A stretch of 44,121 nt of DNA from an uncultured Campylobacter sp. (GCF_937997535.1 NZ_CALKTT010000101.1:1-44121); one strand, 5' to 3'; shown: positions 8,258 to 17,142, numbered from the stretch's first letter. The notes: generated by a model from the sequence alone, not told the origin. Translations and numbers: made by a program.

Positions 8258-9295
8258 CTACAGCCCCAAGAAGTTCTCATCGTTTTTGATCTTTTCGATG
8301 AGATCAAGCGTGGCGTAAAACTCGTCGTAGAAATATGGCATTTCAAGCTTGAAAAATTTAAAATTTAGCCCTTCCAGCACCTTGAATGAGTGTTTGTTTT
8401 TAAGTAAAAATATGAAAAACACCCCGTCTTTTTCCAGCGCGTTGAGGTAGTTTATTTCGCTTATATTGGCGCGCAGGATCTCGGCGTCAAGGATGACGAC
8501 GTCGGCTACGTAGATGAAGTCGTTTAGATGCCTCTTTGCGCTCTCCCAGTTGGAGTTTGGCATCACGTCGCAACCAAGCCCGTTCAAAAAATCTCGCAGC
8601 TCCTCGAAGATCGCGCGGTTTTTATGCGTGATGATGACGTTGTAGTCGTATTTTTTGGCGCTAAAGCTCTGCTGCGCGAAGCAGCTAAGCACGGCATCCA
8701 TTTTGATAAAGGTTCCGCGCCCGTCGGCTCCAATACTTGGATGCGAACCGAGTGCACGCAAATGGGTCTGCGCTGAAGTAAGATACTCATCGTCCGTACT
8801 AGCGGCGCTTTCTAGTGCACTTTTAAGCGCATAGGTGCGCGGATCCTTTAGCTCGCGATCGATACCTACTCGCACGTCAAGCTTGATAGAGCTCATATTT
8901 GCTCTAAGTTCCTTACTACTAAATTCCACGCTTACGCGGATCGGTTCAGCAATATTTTGTAGGAAGAACTCGCACGCGTCAAAGACCGCGCTAGTGAGAT
9001 TTAGCACCTCGCCGCCGTAGATACGCGGTAGCTGCGGTGGAAAGCTAAGATAGAGCGTGCTGTCGTATTTCGTGCACTCCTCAAATAAAATTTCGCTTTG
9101 AAATTTTAAAATTTTTAAAATATCGATCTGCGCGATATCCTCGCGTCTAGGCACGATGGAATCGCTTTCTTTGGCTTTAGGCGCAGCGGAGAAAATTTTG
9201 CCGCTTACGGCGGGCTTTTTAGCAAAAAGTTTTCTTGCCGCAAAACCTGCCGTCGCAGACAATATTGCTAGCGCGCCTAAAACCACGGCTTTCAT
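8258..9295 (-). CDS. Membrane-anchored degenerate histidine-kinase/receiver-like protein
   Basis: 345 residues. An N-terminal helix (about 4-22) anchors it. Residues about 80-205 follow the order of a HATPase domain: an 'LPRIYGGEVLNLTSAVFDACEFF' region where the N box would be, and 'RALGSHPSIGADGRGTFIKMDAVL' where G-box/GxGS sequence would be. The key Asn and glycine boxes look lost, and there is no HExxTP phospho-acceptor motif. Residues about 215-335 look like a receiver domain (YNVIITHKNRAIFEEL, then ADVVILD). The start overlaps the queA stop by 4 bp, so it is translated with queA. I infer a catalytically dead signalling protein; this needs structural comparison. Confidence 0.6.
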   Translation of the reverse strand: MKAVVLGALAILSATAGFAARKLFAKKPAVSGKIFSAAPKAKESDSIVPRREDIAQIDILKILKFQSEILFEECTKYDSTLYLSFPPQLPRIYGGEVLNLTSAVFDACEFFLQNIAEPIRVSVEFSSKELRANMSSIKLDVRVGIDRELKDPRTYALKSALESAASTDDEYLTSAQTHLRALGSHPSIGADGRGTFIKMDAVLSCFAQQSFSAKKYDYNVIITHKNRAIFEELRDFLNGLGCDVMPNSNWESAKRHLNDFIYVADVVILDAEILRANISEINYLNALEKDGVFFIFLLKNKHSFKVLEGLNFKFFKLEMPYFYDEFYATLDLIEKIKNDENFLGL

Positions 9296-10311
9296 AGCAC
9301 AAGCATCCCATCGCCATAGGAGTAGAAGCGGTATCTTTGCTCCACTGCGATGCGGTAGAGCTCAAGCGTGCGCTCAAGCCCGATGAAGCTCGCTACGAGC
9401 ATTATCAGCGTGGATTTAGGTAGGTGAAAATTTGTAAGCAAAAAATTCTGTCTTATCGGCGGGTTGCCCGGGTGCAAAAACAGCTCGCAGATTCCGCTGC
9501 TTTGCCCATTGCGTGCAAAATTTTCGATCGTTCTCGTCACCGTCGTACCCACGCCTAAAATTTTTCGCTCGCTTTTTAGAATTTGCGCGGTCTGCGGCGG
9601 GATAGAGTAGAGCTCGCCGTGCATCTTATGATCGCGCAGATCCGCTACTTCCACGGGCTTAAAGGTGCCCGCGCCCACGTGCAACGTGATGAAGTGGATA
9701 TCGTGATTTTGACGCAAATCGGCGATCATCTCGCTATCAAAATGCAAGCTCGCGGTGGGTGCGGCGACGGCGCCTTGCTCGCGCGCGAAGATGCTTTGAT
9801 ACCAGCTTTCGTCCTGCTTGGTATCGGTGCGCTTGATATACGGTGGCAGCGGCACATGGCCGATACGTTCGCAAATTTCAAAAACATCATGGGTGTTTAA
9901 AGCTTCGCCGCCCTGCTCAAACTGCACGATGCGAAGCCCGCCTTCCATCAGCTCGCAAACGCGCGCATTAAGATTGCTTTGAAATTTTAATTCGCTGCCT
10001 GCTTTGACGCTACCGCGAATATAGGCGCTAAATTTATTGCCCTCAAGCGGCGAGTTTAACAGAAGCTCGATCTTGCCGCCGCTATTTTTGTGACCGAATA
10101 GGCGCGCCTTAATTACTCGCGTGTCGTTAAAAATAATATCACAGGGCGGCAGGACGTCCGCCAGATCGCCGAAGTGCGCGTGAGTGATCTGCTCTTTGGC
10201 GCGATCATAGATCAGCAGGCGCGCGCTTTGTTTGGGCATCATGGGCGCGCTTGCGATGAGCTCGCTAGGAAGCTCGTAATCGTAGCTGCCAACTAAATTT
10301 AGATCCGCCAT
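9292..10311 (-). CDS. queA: S-adenosylmethionine:tRNA ribosyltransferase-isomerase
   Basis: 339 residues, the usual length. It starts with the family pattern 'YDYELPSELIASAP' and later has 'DIIFNDTRVIKARL', 'TASLHFD' and 'FITLHVGAGTFKPV', all typical of QueA. It transfers the ribosyl part of S-adenosylmethionine to preQ1 at the tRNA wobble position, making epoxyqueuosine. It sits 1 bp downstream of tatC, and its stop overlaps the kinase-like gene. The tat-queA linkage is shared with C. jejuni. Confidence 0.96.
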   Translation of the reverse strand: MADLNLVGSYDYELPSELIASAPMMPKQSARLLIYDRAKEQITHAHFGDLADVLPPCDIIFNDTRVIKARLFGHKNSGGKIELLLNSPLEGNKFSAYIRGSVKAGSELKFQSNLNARVCELMEGGLRIVQFEQGGEALNTHDVFEICERIGHVPLPPYIKRTDTKQDESWYQSIFAREQGAVAAPTASLHFDSEMIADLRQNHDIHFITLHVGAGTFKPVEVADLRDHKMHGELYSIPPQTAQILKSERKILGVGTTVTRTIENFARNGQSSGICELFLHPGNPPIRQNFLLTNFHLPKSTLIMLVASFIGLERTLELYRIAVEQRYRFYSYGDGMLVL

Positions 10312-10312
10312 C

Positions 10313-11068
10313 TCACGCCTGCGCTACGTCCGTGGAATTTTCGCTTTCGTCATCTTCCTGCTTATACGGATTTATCATTTTGGCGATGAAGATTGAGAGC
10401 AGATAAAGTGCAATTAGCGGAGTTGCGAGCATAAACTGACTAAGCACGTCCGGCGGCGTCATGACCGCTGCAAAGATGAAAATAATGACGATTGCGTAGC
10501 GGAAAAAATCGCTCAGGCTTTTGTTCGTCACAAGCCCGATCTTGGCGAGAAAAAAGGTCACCACCGGAAGCTCGAAGCTGATGCCGAATGCGACGACGAG
10601 CTTGGCGAAAAAGCCTACATATTCGCCGATTGTAGGCATCGCAGTAAATTGCTTGGCGCCAAAATTTACCAAGAAATTAAACGCGACGGGGATTACGAAA
10701 AAATAGCAAAACGCCGCGCCTAAAAAGAACATAATGCTCGCGCCGCTAACGAAGGGGATGACGTATTTTTTCTCGTTGTCGTAAAGCCCAGGCGCTACGA
10801 AAAGCCACACCTGCCAGAAAATTATCGGCATCGCTAGAAGTAACGAGGTGAAAAACGACACCTTCATCGCAGTAAAAAAGGTCTCGCCGAGCTGGGTAAA
10901 GATGATCTCGCTGCCTTTGGGAAGCACGCGCACTAGCGGGCGGGTCATAAAGCCTAAAATATCCTCCCAAAAGCCGAAACACGCGATGAAAAGGACGATG
11001 ACGGACAGAACACAGATAACTAGGCGCTTGCGAAGCTCGGCTAGATGCGGTTTTAGCTCTTCAAACAT
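10313..11068 (-). CDS. tatC: Sec-independent protein translocase TatC
   Basis: 251 residues with six hydrophobic segments. The signature N-terminus 'FEELKPHLAELRKRL' is followed by a first helix and by 'MTRPLVRVLPKG…FTQLGETF', both conserved in TatC. TatC is the receptor for twin-arginine signal peptides in the inner membrane and works with TatB, encoded 15 bp upstream, and with a TatA not in this window. Confidence 0.96.
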   Translation of the reverse strand: MFEELKPHLAELRKRLVICVLSVIVLFIACFGFWEDILGFMTRPLVRVLPKGSEIIFTQLGETFFTAMKVSFFTSLLLAMPIIFWQVWLFVAPGLYDNEKKYVIPFVSGASIMFFLGAAFCYFFVIPVAFNFLVNFGAKQFTAMPTIGEYVGFFAKLVVAFGISFELPVVTFFLAKIGLVTNKSLSDFFRYAIVIIFIFAAVMTPPDVLSQFMLATPLIALYLLSIFIAKMINPYKQEDDESENSTDVAQA

Positions 11069-11083
11069 TAAATTTCTCTCTCA

Positions 11084-11776
11084 TTATGATTTTTGCACTT
11101 CGTTATTTTGCGCGGAATTCTGCATAGAATTTTGCGCATCGCCGTTTAAATTTGCATTTAAATTTTCCGCGCCGCTTTTTGCTTCGCCGCTTGCATTGGT
11201 ATTTTGTGCGGAATTTTCCGCGCCGCCGCCCGCGCTCGGCATGGAATTTTCACTTTCGCTTTCGGCGCTAGAATTTTTGCCTTTGTCTCCGGCACTAGAA
11301 TTTGTTACGCCGCCGGCGGAGCCTTGCGCAGAGTTCGCGGCGCCCGAGCTTTGCGCGGAATTTCCGCCGCTCGAATTTGCTTTTAAATTTGCCGTCTCGC
11401 TTTGTTTTTGCGCCGAGACTTCCGCGGAATTTAGCGTATCTTTTACGGAGCCTTCTATGTTTTTTAGCCCAGCATTTAGCGTCTCTTTGACCGAGTCGAT
11501 ACCGCCTTTTATCTCGTCAAGCTCCTCAAACGTGAGCTTTTTGCGCACGCCTTCGCTTGCTTGCGTGATACTCTCTTTATATTTTTTGGCGTCCTCTTTG
11601 AGCTCGGCGATGCGAAGCTCCTGATCGAAGCTCGATTTTGCGTCGTTGATGGTTTTTTTGATGACTTTGAAGTATTTCGCGAGCTCGACCAGCACTTTTG
11701 GAAGCTTTTCGGGCCCCAGCACGATTATCGCGATGATTAAAATGACCGTAATTTCAGGCATACTGATACCAAACAT
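11084..11776 (-). CDS. tatB: Sec-independent protein translocase TatB with long low-complexity tail
   Basis: 230 residues. The N-terminal membrane helix (about 3-20) ends in the conserved 'GPEKLPKVL' hinge. An amphipathic helix (about 28-80) follows. Residues about 120-230 are an unusual tail of Asn, Ser, Ala and Gly with many NSAQ/NSA repeats, well beyond the functional TatB core. AGGA precedes the ATG by about 7 bases. Followed by tatC and queA on the same strand. TatA and TatB are similar, but the length and place beside tatC favour TatB. Confidence 0.9.
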   Translation of the reverse strand: MFGISMPEITVILIIAIIVLGPEKLPKVLVELAKYFKVIKKTINDAKSSFDQELRIAELKEDAKKYKESITQASEGVRKKLTFEELDEIKGGIDSVKETLNAGLKNIEGSVKDTLNSAEVSAQKQSETANLKANSSGGNSAQSSGAANSAQGSAGGVTNSSAGDKGKNSSAESESENSMPSAGGGAENSAQNTNASGEAKSGAENLNANLNGDAQNSMQNSAQNNEVQKS

Positions 11777-11833
11777 AAAATTTCCTAACGTAAAAAGTGG
11801 CGTATTTTAACTAAAATTTCATTAATCTTAAAT

Positions 11834-12907
11834 TTAGCGCCCGCGGCGGCTTTCTTGCGTGATAAAAAGCGCAATCTCGTCGGCGAGCAAAAAGTTAGGA
11901 TTATAAAATTTACCCTCGCCGAATTTCAGCTTTTTTGCCTGCACTAGCAGCCGCGCGTTGCTTAGCTCCGCGGCGTCTAAAATTTGCGCTTCAAGCCCCA
12001 AAACGCAGCGCAGCCCGAGAAATATGCGCTCAAGCTTTTTATCCTGCGCGCTTAGAGCTTCGCGCTGTTTTTGCAGCGGATCTGCAATGTAGTCTCGCAA
12101 ATTTTTAGGCGAGCTAAGGCGCACCCATCCGCTAGTTCCGACCGCAAATGCTCCGAATCCAGCGTAATCTTCGCCGCGCCAGTAGGAGAGATTGTGCTTA
12201 CAGCGCAGTCCGCGCGCGGCAAAATTTGAAATTTCATACTGGCTAAAGCCGCTATCTGCCGCAAGAGCAAAGAGAAATTTGGCTAGAGCCACGCTTTCCT
12301 TTTTGAAGCTTTCGCGCCCGAAAAAGGGCGTATTCTCCTCAAGGCTTAGCGCATAGGCGCTTAGATGCGGCACTTCACAGTGCGCAAGCTCATCCATTTC
12401 AAATTTTAAATTCCTTTTATCGTCAAATTTGCTCGCATAGATTAGATCTAAATTTATATTATCAAAGCCCGCTGCTTTGGCATTTTGCACCGCCAGAAAA
12501 ATCTGCGCCGCACTGTGCGCGCGACCGAGGAACTTTAGCTTGGCGTCGTTAAAGCTTTGCGCGCCGAAGCTGATGCGATTTACGCCGAGCCCCTGCATCG
12601 TCCTAAGCCAAGCGGGGCTAGCGGAGTTTGGGTTGGCTTCCGAGCTGATTTCGGCTTTGGCGGCAAAACGCGGCGCGAGCAGCGCAAAAATTTCATTATA
12701 AAGCCCCGCATCTACGGCGCTTGGCGTGCCTCCGCCGATAAAAAGCGTCGAAATTTGCGCGTGCGGATTTTTCGTCAAAAAGTCGCGTACCTCAAGCTCT
12801 AGCGCGCGAAAGTAGCTTTTTGCGAGGCTAAACTTATCGCTGAAGGAGCCAAAGGCGCAATACGGGCATTTGGAGGTGCAAAACGGCACGTGGATATAGA
12901 TGTGCAA
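11834..12907 (-). CDS. hemW: Radical-SAM haem chaperone, HemN-like (HemW)
   Basis: 357 residues from TTG 12907, with AGGA six bases upstream. The N-terminus has the HemN/HemW start 'YIHVPFC' and the radical-SAM cluster residues Cys10, Cys14 and Cys17 (CTSKCPYC). 'LFIGGGTPS', 'EANP' and 'NRISFGAQSF' follow. True HemN is longer and has a fourth nearby Cys; here the size and motif fit HemW, which is proposed to bind and deliver haem. Often annotated as oxygen-independent coproporphyrinogen III oxidase. It is transcribed away from rppH and lies 57 bp before tatB. Confidence 0.85.
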   Translation of the reverse strand: MHIYIHVPFCTSKCPYCAFGSFSDKFSLAKSYFRALELEVRDFLTKNPHAQISTLFIGGGTPSAVDAGLYNEIFALLAPRFAAKAEISSEANPNSASPAWLRTMQGLGVNRISFGAQSFNDAKLKFLGRAHSAAQIFLAVQNAKAAGFDNINLDLIYASKFDDKRNLKFEMDELAHCEVPHLSAYALSLEENTPFFGRESFKKESVALAKFLFALAADSGFSQYEISNFAARGLRCKHNLSYWRGEDYAGFGAFAVGTSGWVRLSSPKNLRDYIADPLQKQREALSAQDKKLERIFLGLRCVLGLEAQILDAAELSNARLLVQAKKLKFGEGKFYNPNFLLADEIALFITQESRRGR

Positions 12908-13009
12908 GGTCGGTCCTATGGGCTAAATTTACGTCACAAAATTTAGCGAATTAATTTGAAAATTTATATAAATTTTAAGCCTCTTAACGCAAATTTTAAT
13001 ATTTTTAGG

Positions 13010-13015
13010 TAGAAT
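13010..13015 (+). promoter_or_regulatory. -10 box of the rppH-folP operon
   Basis: TAGAAT within GGTAGAATTTTGAG, about 29 bp before the rppH ATG, in the A/T-rich spacer between divergent hemW and rppH. The -35 region is not well conserved, as is usual in Campylobacter. Confidence 0.4.
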
Positions 13016-13043
13016 TTTGAGAAATTTTTTGTGAGAAAACGAG

Positions 13044-13514
13044 ATGGAAAAAGAGAAAAATTACAGACCAAATGTCGCTGCAATAGTACTTTCGCCCTCG
13101 TATCCGTTTAATTGCGAAATTTTAATCGCGCAACGAAGCGACATCAAAGGCGCTTGGCAGTTTCCTCAAGGTGGTATCGACGATGGTGAGACGCCTAAGA
13201 TGGCGATCCGCAGAGAGCTAGGTGAGGAGATCGGAACAAGCAAAGTCGATATCATCGCTGAGTGCCCGAAGTGGCTTAGCTACGACTTTCCCGATGGGGT
13301 AGCTCAAAAGATGCGCCCATACGACGGGCAAATTCAAAGGTATTTTTTGGTGAGATTGCGAAGCTTAGCCGATATAAACATCAATACTAAACTTCCGGAG
13401 TTCGACGCATTTAAATTCGTAGGCGCGAATGAGGTTTTAAGGCACGTAAATCACTTCAAAAAGCCGATTTACGCGACGGTTTTAAAATATTTTAAGGAGG
13501 AGGGTTACATTTAA
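13044..13514 (+). CDS. rppH: RNA pyrophosphohydrolase (Nudix)
   Basis: 156 residues, typical RppH/NudH length. A complete Nudix box GX5EX7REUXEEXGU is present with Gly43, Glu49, Arg57, Glu58, Glu61, Glu62 and Gly64. 'YRPNVAAIVLS' and 'GAWQFPQGGID' are typical of RppH. The enzyme removes pyrophosphate from 5'-triphosphate mRNA ends (and acts on diadenosine polyphosphates), starting decay. First gene of a five-gene operon; its stop overlaps lysC by 1 bp. Confidence 0.95.
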   Translation: MEKEKNYRPNVAAIVLSPSYPFNCEILIAQRSDIKGAWQFPQGGIDDGETPKMAIRRELGEEIGTSKVDIIAECPKWLSYDFPDGVAQKMRPYDGQIQRYFLVRLRSLADININTKLPEFDAFKFVGANEVLRHVNHFKKPIYATVLKYFKEEGYI

Positions 13515-14719
13515 TGCTGATCGTTCAAAAATACGGCGGTACGAGCGTCGGCACGCTAGAGCGGATCGAGGCGGTTGCGCAGCGCGTGATAAAGACTAAA
13601 AACGAAGGACACGATGTCGCGGTAATCGTCTCTGCGATGAGCGGCGTTACCAATCAGCTCATCGAGCAGGCGGAATTTTTTACTAAAACTCCCGTAGGCA
13701 GAGAGATGGATGTGCTGCTAAGCTCGGGCGAGCGCGTCACGAGCGCACTTTTAGCTATCGCGCTAAACGCCAAGGGCTATGCTGCGATCGCATTTAGCGG
13801 GCGAGGCGCGGGCATCGTGACGGATAATTTTCACACCAAAGCTCGCATCGTCTCTATCGATCCAAAAAGCATGCAAGAGGCGCTAAAGCAGGGCAAAATC
13901 GTCGTCGTCGCGGGCTTCCAAGGCATCAGCACCGCAGGCGAAGTAACTACGCTCGGGCGAGGCGGAAGCGATCTTAGCGCAGTCGCCGTCGCAGGAGCGC
14001 TGAATGCCGATCTGTGCGAAATTTACACAGACGTGGACGGCGTATATACGACCGATCCGCGCATTGAGCCGAAAGCCAAGAAACTTGATCGCATCAGCTA
14101 CGACGAGATGCTTGAGCTTGCGAGCTTGGGAGCGAAAGTTTTGCAAAATCGAAGCGTCGAGCTTGCGAAGAAATTAAACGTAAATTTGGTGACGCGAAGC
14201 AGTTTTAACGATCATGAAGGAACACTCATAACAGGAGAAGAAAAGATGGAAGATGCGGTAATTAGCGGCATTGCACTGGATAAAAATCAAGCAAGAATCA
14301 CGATTAGAAACGTAGAGGATCGCCCTGGCGTCGCGGCTGAAATTTTCTCTGCGCTCGCGAGCAAGGAGATCAACGTCGATATGATCGTGCAAAATATCGG
14401 ACGAAACGGCGAGACGAATTTGGGCTTTACCGTGCCGCAAAACGAGCTGCAGACTGCTTATGCGGTAATGAAAGAGGTAAATCCAAATCCGAATTCCATC
14501 ATTGAATCGGACGCCGATATCGTAAAGGTTTCTTTGGTAGGCGTGGGTATGAAAAGCCACAGCGGTATAGCCAGCAAGGCGTTTAAGACGCTCGCGGATG
14601 AAGGGATAAATATCCAGATGATCTCCACGAGCGAGATTAAAATTTCGATGATCGTAGAGGCCAAATACGGCGAGCTCGCCGTGCGCGCGCTGCATAAAGC
14701 CTACGATTTGGATAAATAA
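13514..14719 (+). CDS. lysC: Aspartate kinase
   Basis: 401 residues. The kinase domain starts MLIVQKYGGTSVG (catalytic Lys6) and includes 'TLGRGGSDLSAVA' and 'YTDVDGVYTTDPR'. Two ACT domains occupy about residues 260-401 and normally bind lysine and/or threonine. It catalyses the first step from aspartate to lysine, threonine, methionine and diaminopimelate. Inside the gene, ATG 14246 (residue 245) is preceded by AGGAG at ideal spacing. A separate 157-residue beta subunit made only of the ACT part is therefore possible, as in Bacillus and Corynebacterium aspartokinases. Confidence 0.96.
   Translation: MLIVQKYGGTSVGTLERIEAVAQRVIKTKNEGHDVAVIVSAMSGVTNQLIEQAEFFTKTPVGREMDVLLSSGERVTSALLAIALNAKGYAAIAFSGRGAGIVTDNFHTKARIVSIDPKSMQEALKQGKIVVVAGFQGISTAGEVTTLGRGGSDLSAVAVAGALNADLCEIYTDVDGVYTTDPRIEPKAKKLDRISYDEMLELASLGAKVLQNRSVELAKKLNVNLVTRSSFNDHEGTLITGEEKMEDAVISGIALDKNQARITIRNVEDRPGVAAEIFSALASKEINVDMIVQNIGRNGETNLGFTVPQNELQTAYAVMKEVNPNPNSIIESDADIVKVSLVGVGMKSHSGIASKAFKTLADEGINIQMISTSEIKISMIVEAKYGELAVRALHKAYDLDK
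14233..14248 (+). promoter_or_regulatory. Internal ribosome-binding site and start for a putative LysC beta subunit
   Basis: AGGAG (14233-14237) lies 8 bases before an in-frame ATG at 14246 inside lysC, at the boundary between the kinase domain and the ACT domains. Translation from here would give a 157-residue regulatory subunit. Confidence 0.4.
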
Positions 14720-15252
14720 TGCAGGATCTGCACACTTGGAGCGTCACGGCGATGCGCTCCGAGCCCGGACTTGAGTGGCTCGAGGATCGTAAGGAGGACT
14801 GGACGCCGCTTTTAGCATCAAAGCTAAAATTCCTCCACGACGGCTTTGCTTTCATCGTCATCTGCGACGATGAGCGAAGCTGGTTTAGCGAATACATCAT
14901 CAAAAAGATCAACTCCTCTACCAACTCACGCCCGCTGCTGCCGTTTTTTTCGCTGCGCTCGCTCTACCGCGGCGGCGTAAATAGCCTAGAGGACGCGCTG
15001 CTGCTAAACGATATGTTAAGCCTCGCGTTTGCCAACGGCTTTATATATTTTTACATCGGCAACGGCAACCATCCACTAGCCAAAATCGCCAAAAGCCACG
15101 AGGACAGCTATCTGTGGCTCATCGACGAGAGGTTGCAAAATAGCTTTTACATGAGCGAGAGCGATCCGAGCCTGGATCTAAAACTGATCCAACTTTTTAA
15201 AATTTTAGACAAAAGCATCGACGCCGTGCTTTTTGACGAAGTGGTGCTTTGA
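14719..15252 (+). CDS. hobA: DnaA initiator-associating protein HobA
   Basis: 177 residues. The N-terminal 'TWSVTAMRSEPGLEWLE' and 'GFAFIVICDDERSWF', with 'YFYIGNGNHPLAKIA' later, fit HobA, a replication-start factor known from Helicobacter and Campylobacter. HobA binds domain I of DnaA and helps order it at oriC. The family is limited to Campylobacterota and so helps place the organism. The start overlaps the lysC stop by 1 bp and the stop overlaps holB by 4 bp. Confidence 0.88.
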   Translation: MQDLHTWSVTAMRSEPGLEWLEDRKEDWTPLLASKLKFLHDGFAFIVICDDERSWFSEYIIKKINSSTNSRPLLPFFSLRSLYRGGVNSLEDALLLNDMLSLAFANGFIYFYIGNGNHPLAKIAKSHEDSYLWLIDERLQNSFYMSESDPSLDLKLIQLFKILDKSIDAVLFDEVVL

Positions 15253-15872
15253 AAATCATAAATCAGATCGTTTTGACGGGCGATTATGAGGGCTTTAAAG
15301 ATAAAATTTTAGCCGAAATTCCGCGCAAAAATTTAAGGTTTTTCGAAAGCGTCGAGCTTAAGATCGACGAGGCGCGAAAGATCATAGACGAAGCCTACGT
15401 CGCCGAGCGCGAGGATAAGATCATCGTCATCGCCGCTACGAAATTCGGCGAGGAGGCGCAAAACGCTCTGCTTAAAATTTTAGAGGAGCCGCCTAAAAAT
15501 ACGGTATTTTTCCTGATCACCCCCTTCATCAACGCCCTACTGCCCACCATCCGCTCGCGCCTCGTGGTGCAAAATCTCTGCGTGCGAAAGCCCAGATGCC
15601 GCACCGGGTTAAATTTAACTAGGCTCAGCCTAAAGGAAGCGGTGGAGTTTATCGACGCGCAGATCGCGCTGGAGCGTAAGGGCGAGCTGGATAAGACGGC
15701 GCTAAAAGCGCTCATCGGCGAGATCGCGCTAGAGTGTTTCGAAACAGGCGTCAGGCTAAGCGGCGATGAACTACAGCGGATTGACCGCTTGAGTTATCTT
15801 GCCGAGCACAACGCTAAAGCCCATGCCGTGCTTACTCCGCTGCTTTTGATGATCGAGGAGAAAAAAAGATGA
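15249..15872 (+). CDS. holB: DNA polymerase III subunit delta' (short form)
   Basis: 207 residues, shorter than the E. coli protein, as is normal in Campylobacterota. 'EEAQNALLKILEEPP' (about 68-82) and 'LPTIRSRL' (about 98-105) are the clamp-loader AAA+ motifs, including the SRx arginine-finger segment. There is no Walker A motif, as expected for delta'. It overlaps hobA and folP by 4 bp each. Part of the clamp loader together with HolA at 3766-4770. Confidence 0.92.
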   Translation: MKIINQIVLTGDYEGFKDKILAEIPRKNLRFFESVELKIDEARKIIDEAYVAEREDKIIVIAATKFGEEAQNALLKILEEPPKNTVFFLITPFINALLPTIRSRLVVQNLCVRKPRCRTGLNLTRLSLKEAVEFIDAQIALERKGELDKTALKALIGEIALECFETGVRLSGDELQRIDRLSYLAEHNAKAHAVLTPLLLMIEEKKR

Positions 15873-17005
15873 AAATTTATAAAATTTCAAACGATGCCGA
15901 CTTTGCGCTGATTTGCGAGCGCATCGGCGTGCGAAATGCGGGAAGGGCGATAATGCAGAAAAAATCGCGCCTAAACCTTTTCTATCTAAAAGACCTGCGA
16001 GCGCCCGCGGCGAATATTTTAAAGCAAGATGCCCTTAGCATCGGTGCCGAGCTTGCGTGTAACGAAGGAGTGATCCTAGGACGCGATGATACGGATGCGG
16101 TTTTGATCGCAAATGACCGCCAGATTGAGGCTTTAGCGCAGAAAGAAGCGCTGCAGGATTTCGGGCTAAAGGAGCTCGCGAAATTTTTAAGCGAGAAATT
16201 TGCTAAGCCGCAAAGCTGCGAAATAATGGGCGTCGTCAATATCAACTCCGATAGCTTCAACCCCGCAAGCCGCGCGGCAAACCTAAAAGAGGCGACCAAT
16301 AAGATCGAAAAGATGATCGAGCAGGGCGCCGCTATCATCGATATTGGCGGCGTGAGCTCACGCCCGGGTAGCCAGTACTGCGGCAGGGATGAGGAGTTTG
16401 CGCGCATAAAGGACGTCGTGAACGAAATTTACCGCCTAAGCCTGCATGAAAAGGCTAAATTTAGCCTCGATAGCTTCGATGAGTATTGTTTGGAATTTGC
16501 GCTAGATCGGGGCTTTAGCATCATTAACGACATCAGCGCAAATCTCGCTCTTGCCCCGCTTGCGCTTCGCTACGACGCCGCTTACGTGCTGATGCATATG
16601 CAGGGAAATCCGCAAAATATGCAGCTTGCGCCTAAATATGACGATCTGATGGGCGAGATCGATGAGTTTTTTGCGCAGAATTTGCAGCAGCTGCAAAGCG
16701 CGGGGCTTAAAAAGATCATCCTCGACGTTGGCATCGGCTTTGGTAAGACCGCCGAGCAAAATTTGGTGCTGATTAAAAATTTACAGCATTTCTTACACTT
16801 CGGCTGCCCGCTGCTTGTAGGCGCGAGCAGAAAGAGCGTTATCGATTTTTATAGCCCCTCTGCTGTCGCGGATAGGCTCGCAGGCTCGCTGTATCTGCAC
16901 CAGATCGCCGCTTTAAACGGCGCTGCGATCATCCGCACGCACGATGTTTTCGAACACGCTCAAATGTTGCGGCTAATGCGCGCGATGGATCGGATTCTGC
17001 TATAG
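15869..17005 (+). CDS. folP: Dihydropteroate synthase
   Basis: 378 residues: a catalytic barrel from about residue 117 plus an N-terminal extension of about 115 residues that is usual in this phylum. Pterin-binding motifs 'MGVVNINSDSF' (about 120-130), 'DIGGVSSRPGS' (about 158-168), 'DVGIGFGKT' and 'GASRKS' are all present. It joins para-aminobenzoate to hydroxymethyl-dihydropterin diphosphate in folate synthesis. Last gene of the rppH-lysC-hobA-holB-folP operon. In C. jejuni ligA follows; here it is replaced by a gene-poor stretch. Confidence 0.95.
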   Translation: MKIYKISNDADFALICERIGVRNAGRAIMQKKSRLNLFYLKDLRAPAANILKQDALSIGAELACNEGVILGRDDTDAVLIANDRQIEALAQKEALQDFGLKELAKFLSEKFAKPQSCEIMGVVNINSDSFNPASRAANLKEATNKIEKMIEQGAAIIDIGGVSSRPGSQYCGRDEEFARIKDVVNEIYRLSLHEKAKFSLDSFDEYCLEFALDRGFSIINDISANLALAPLALRYDAAYVLMHMQGNPQNMQLAPKYDDLMGEIDEFFAQNLQQLQSAGLKKIILDVGIGFGKTAEQNLVLIKNLQHFLHFGCPLLVGASRKSVIDFYSPSAVADRLAGSLYLHQIAALNGAAIIRTHDVFEHAQMLRLMRAMDRILL

Positions 17006-17142
17006 TAAAATTTCAAAAAACTTATCGGAATTCTGCGAAATTCTATGGGATTTTCTTGAAATTTCATGTCCTTGCAGGATGTTGATTAAATCCGCTTTTA
17101 TAAAATCTTAAAATTTGTCCTAGTCAATCTTTATAATTTTTA

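Noticed and set aside
10848..11624. Long 258-codon plus-strand frame opposite tatC/tatB
   Set aside because: Antisense to two certain genes; its Ala/Phe/Ser bias mirrors the low-complexity tatB tail.
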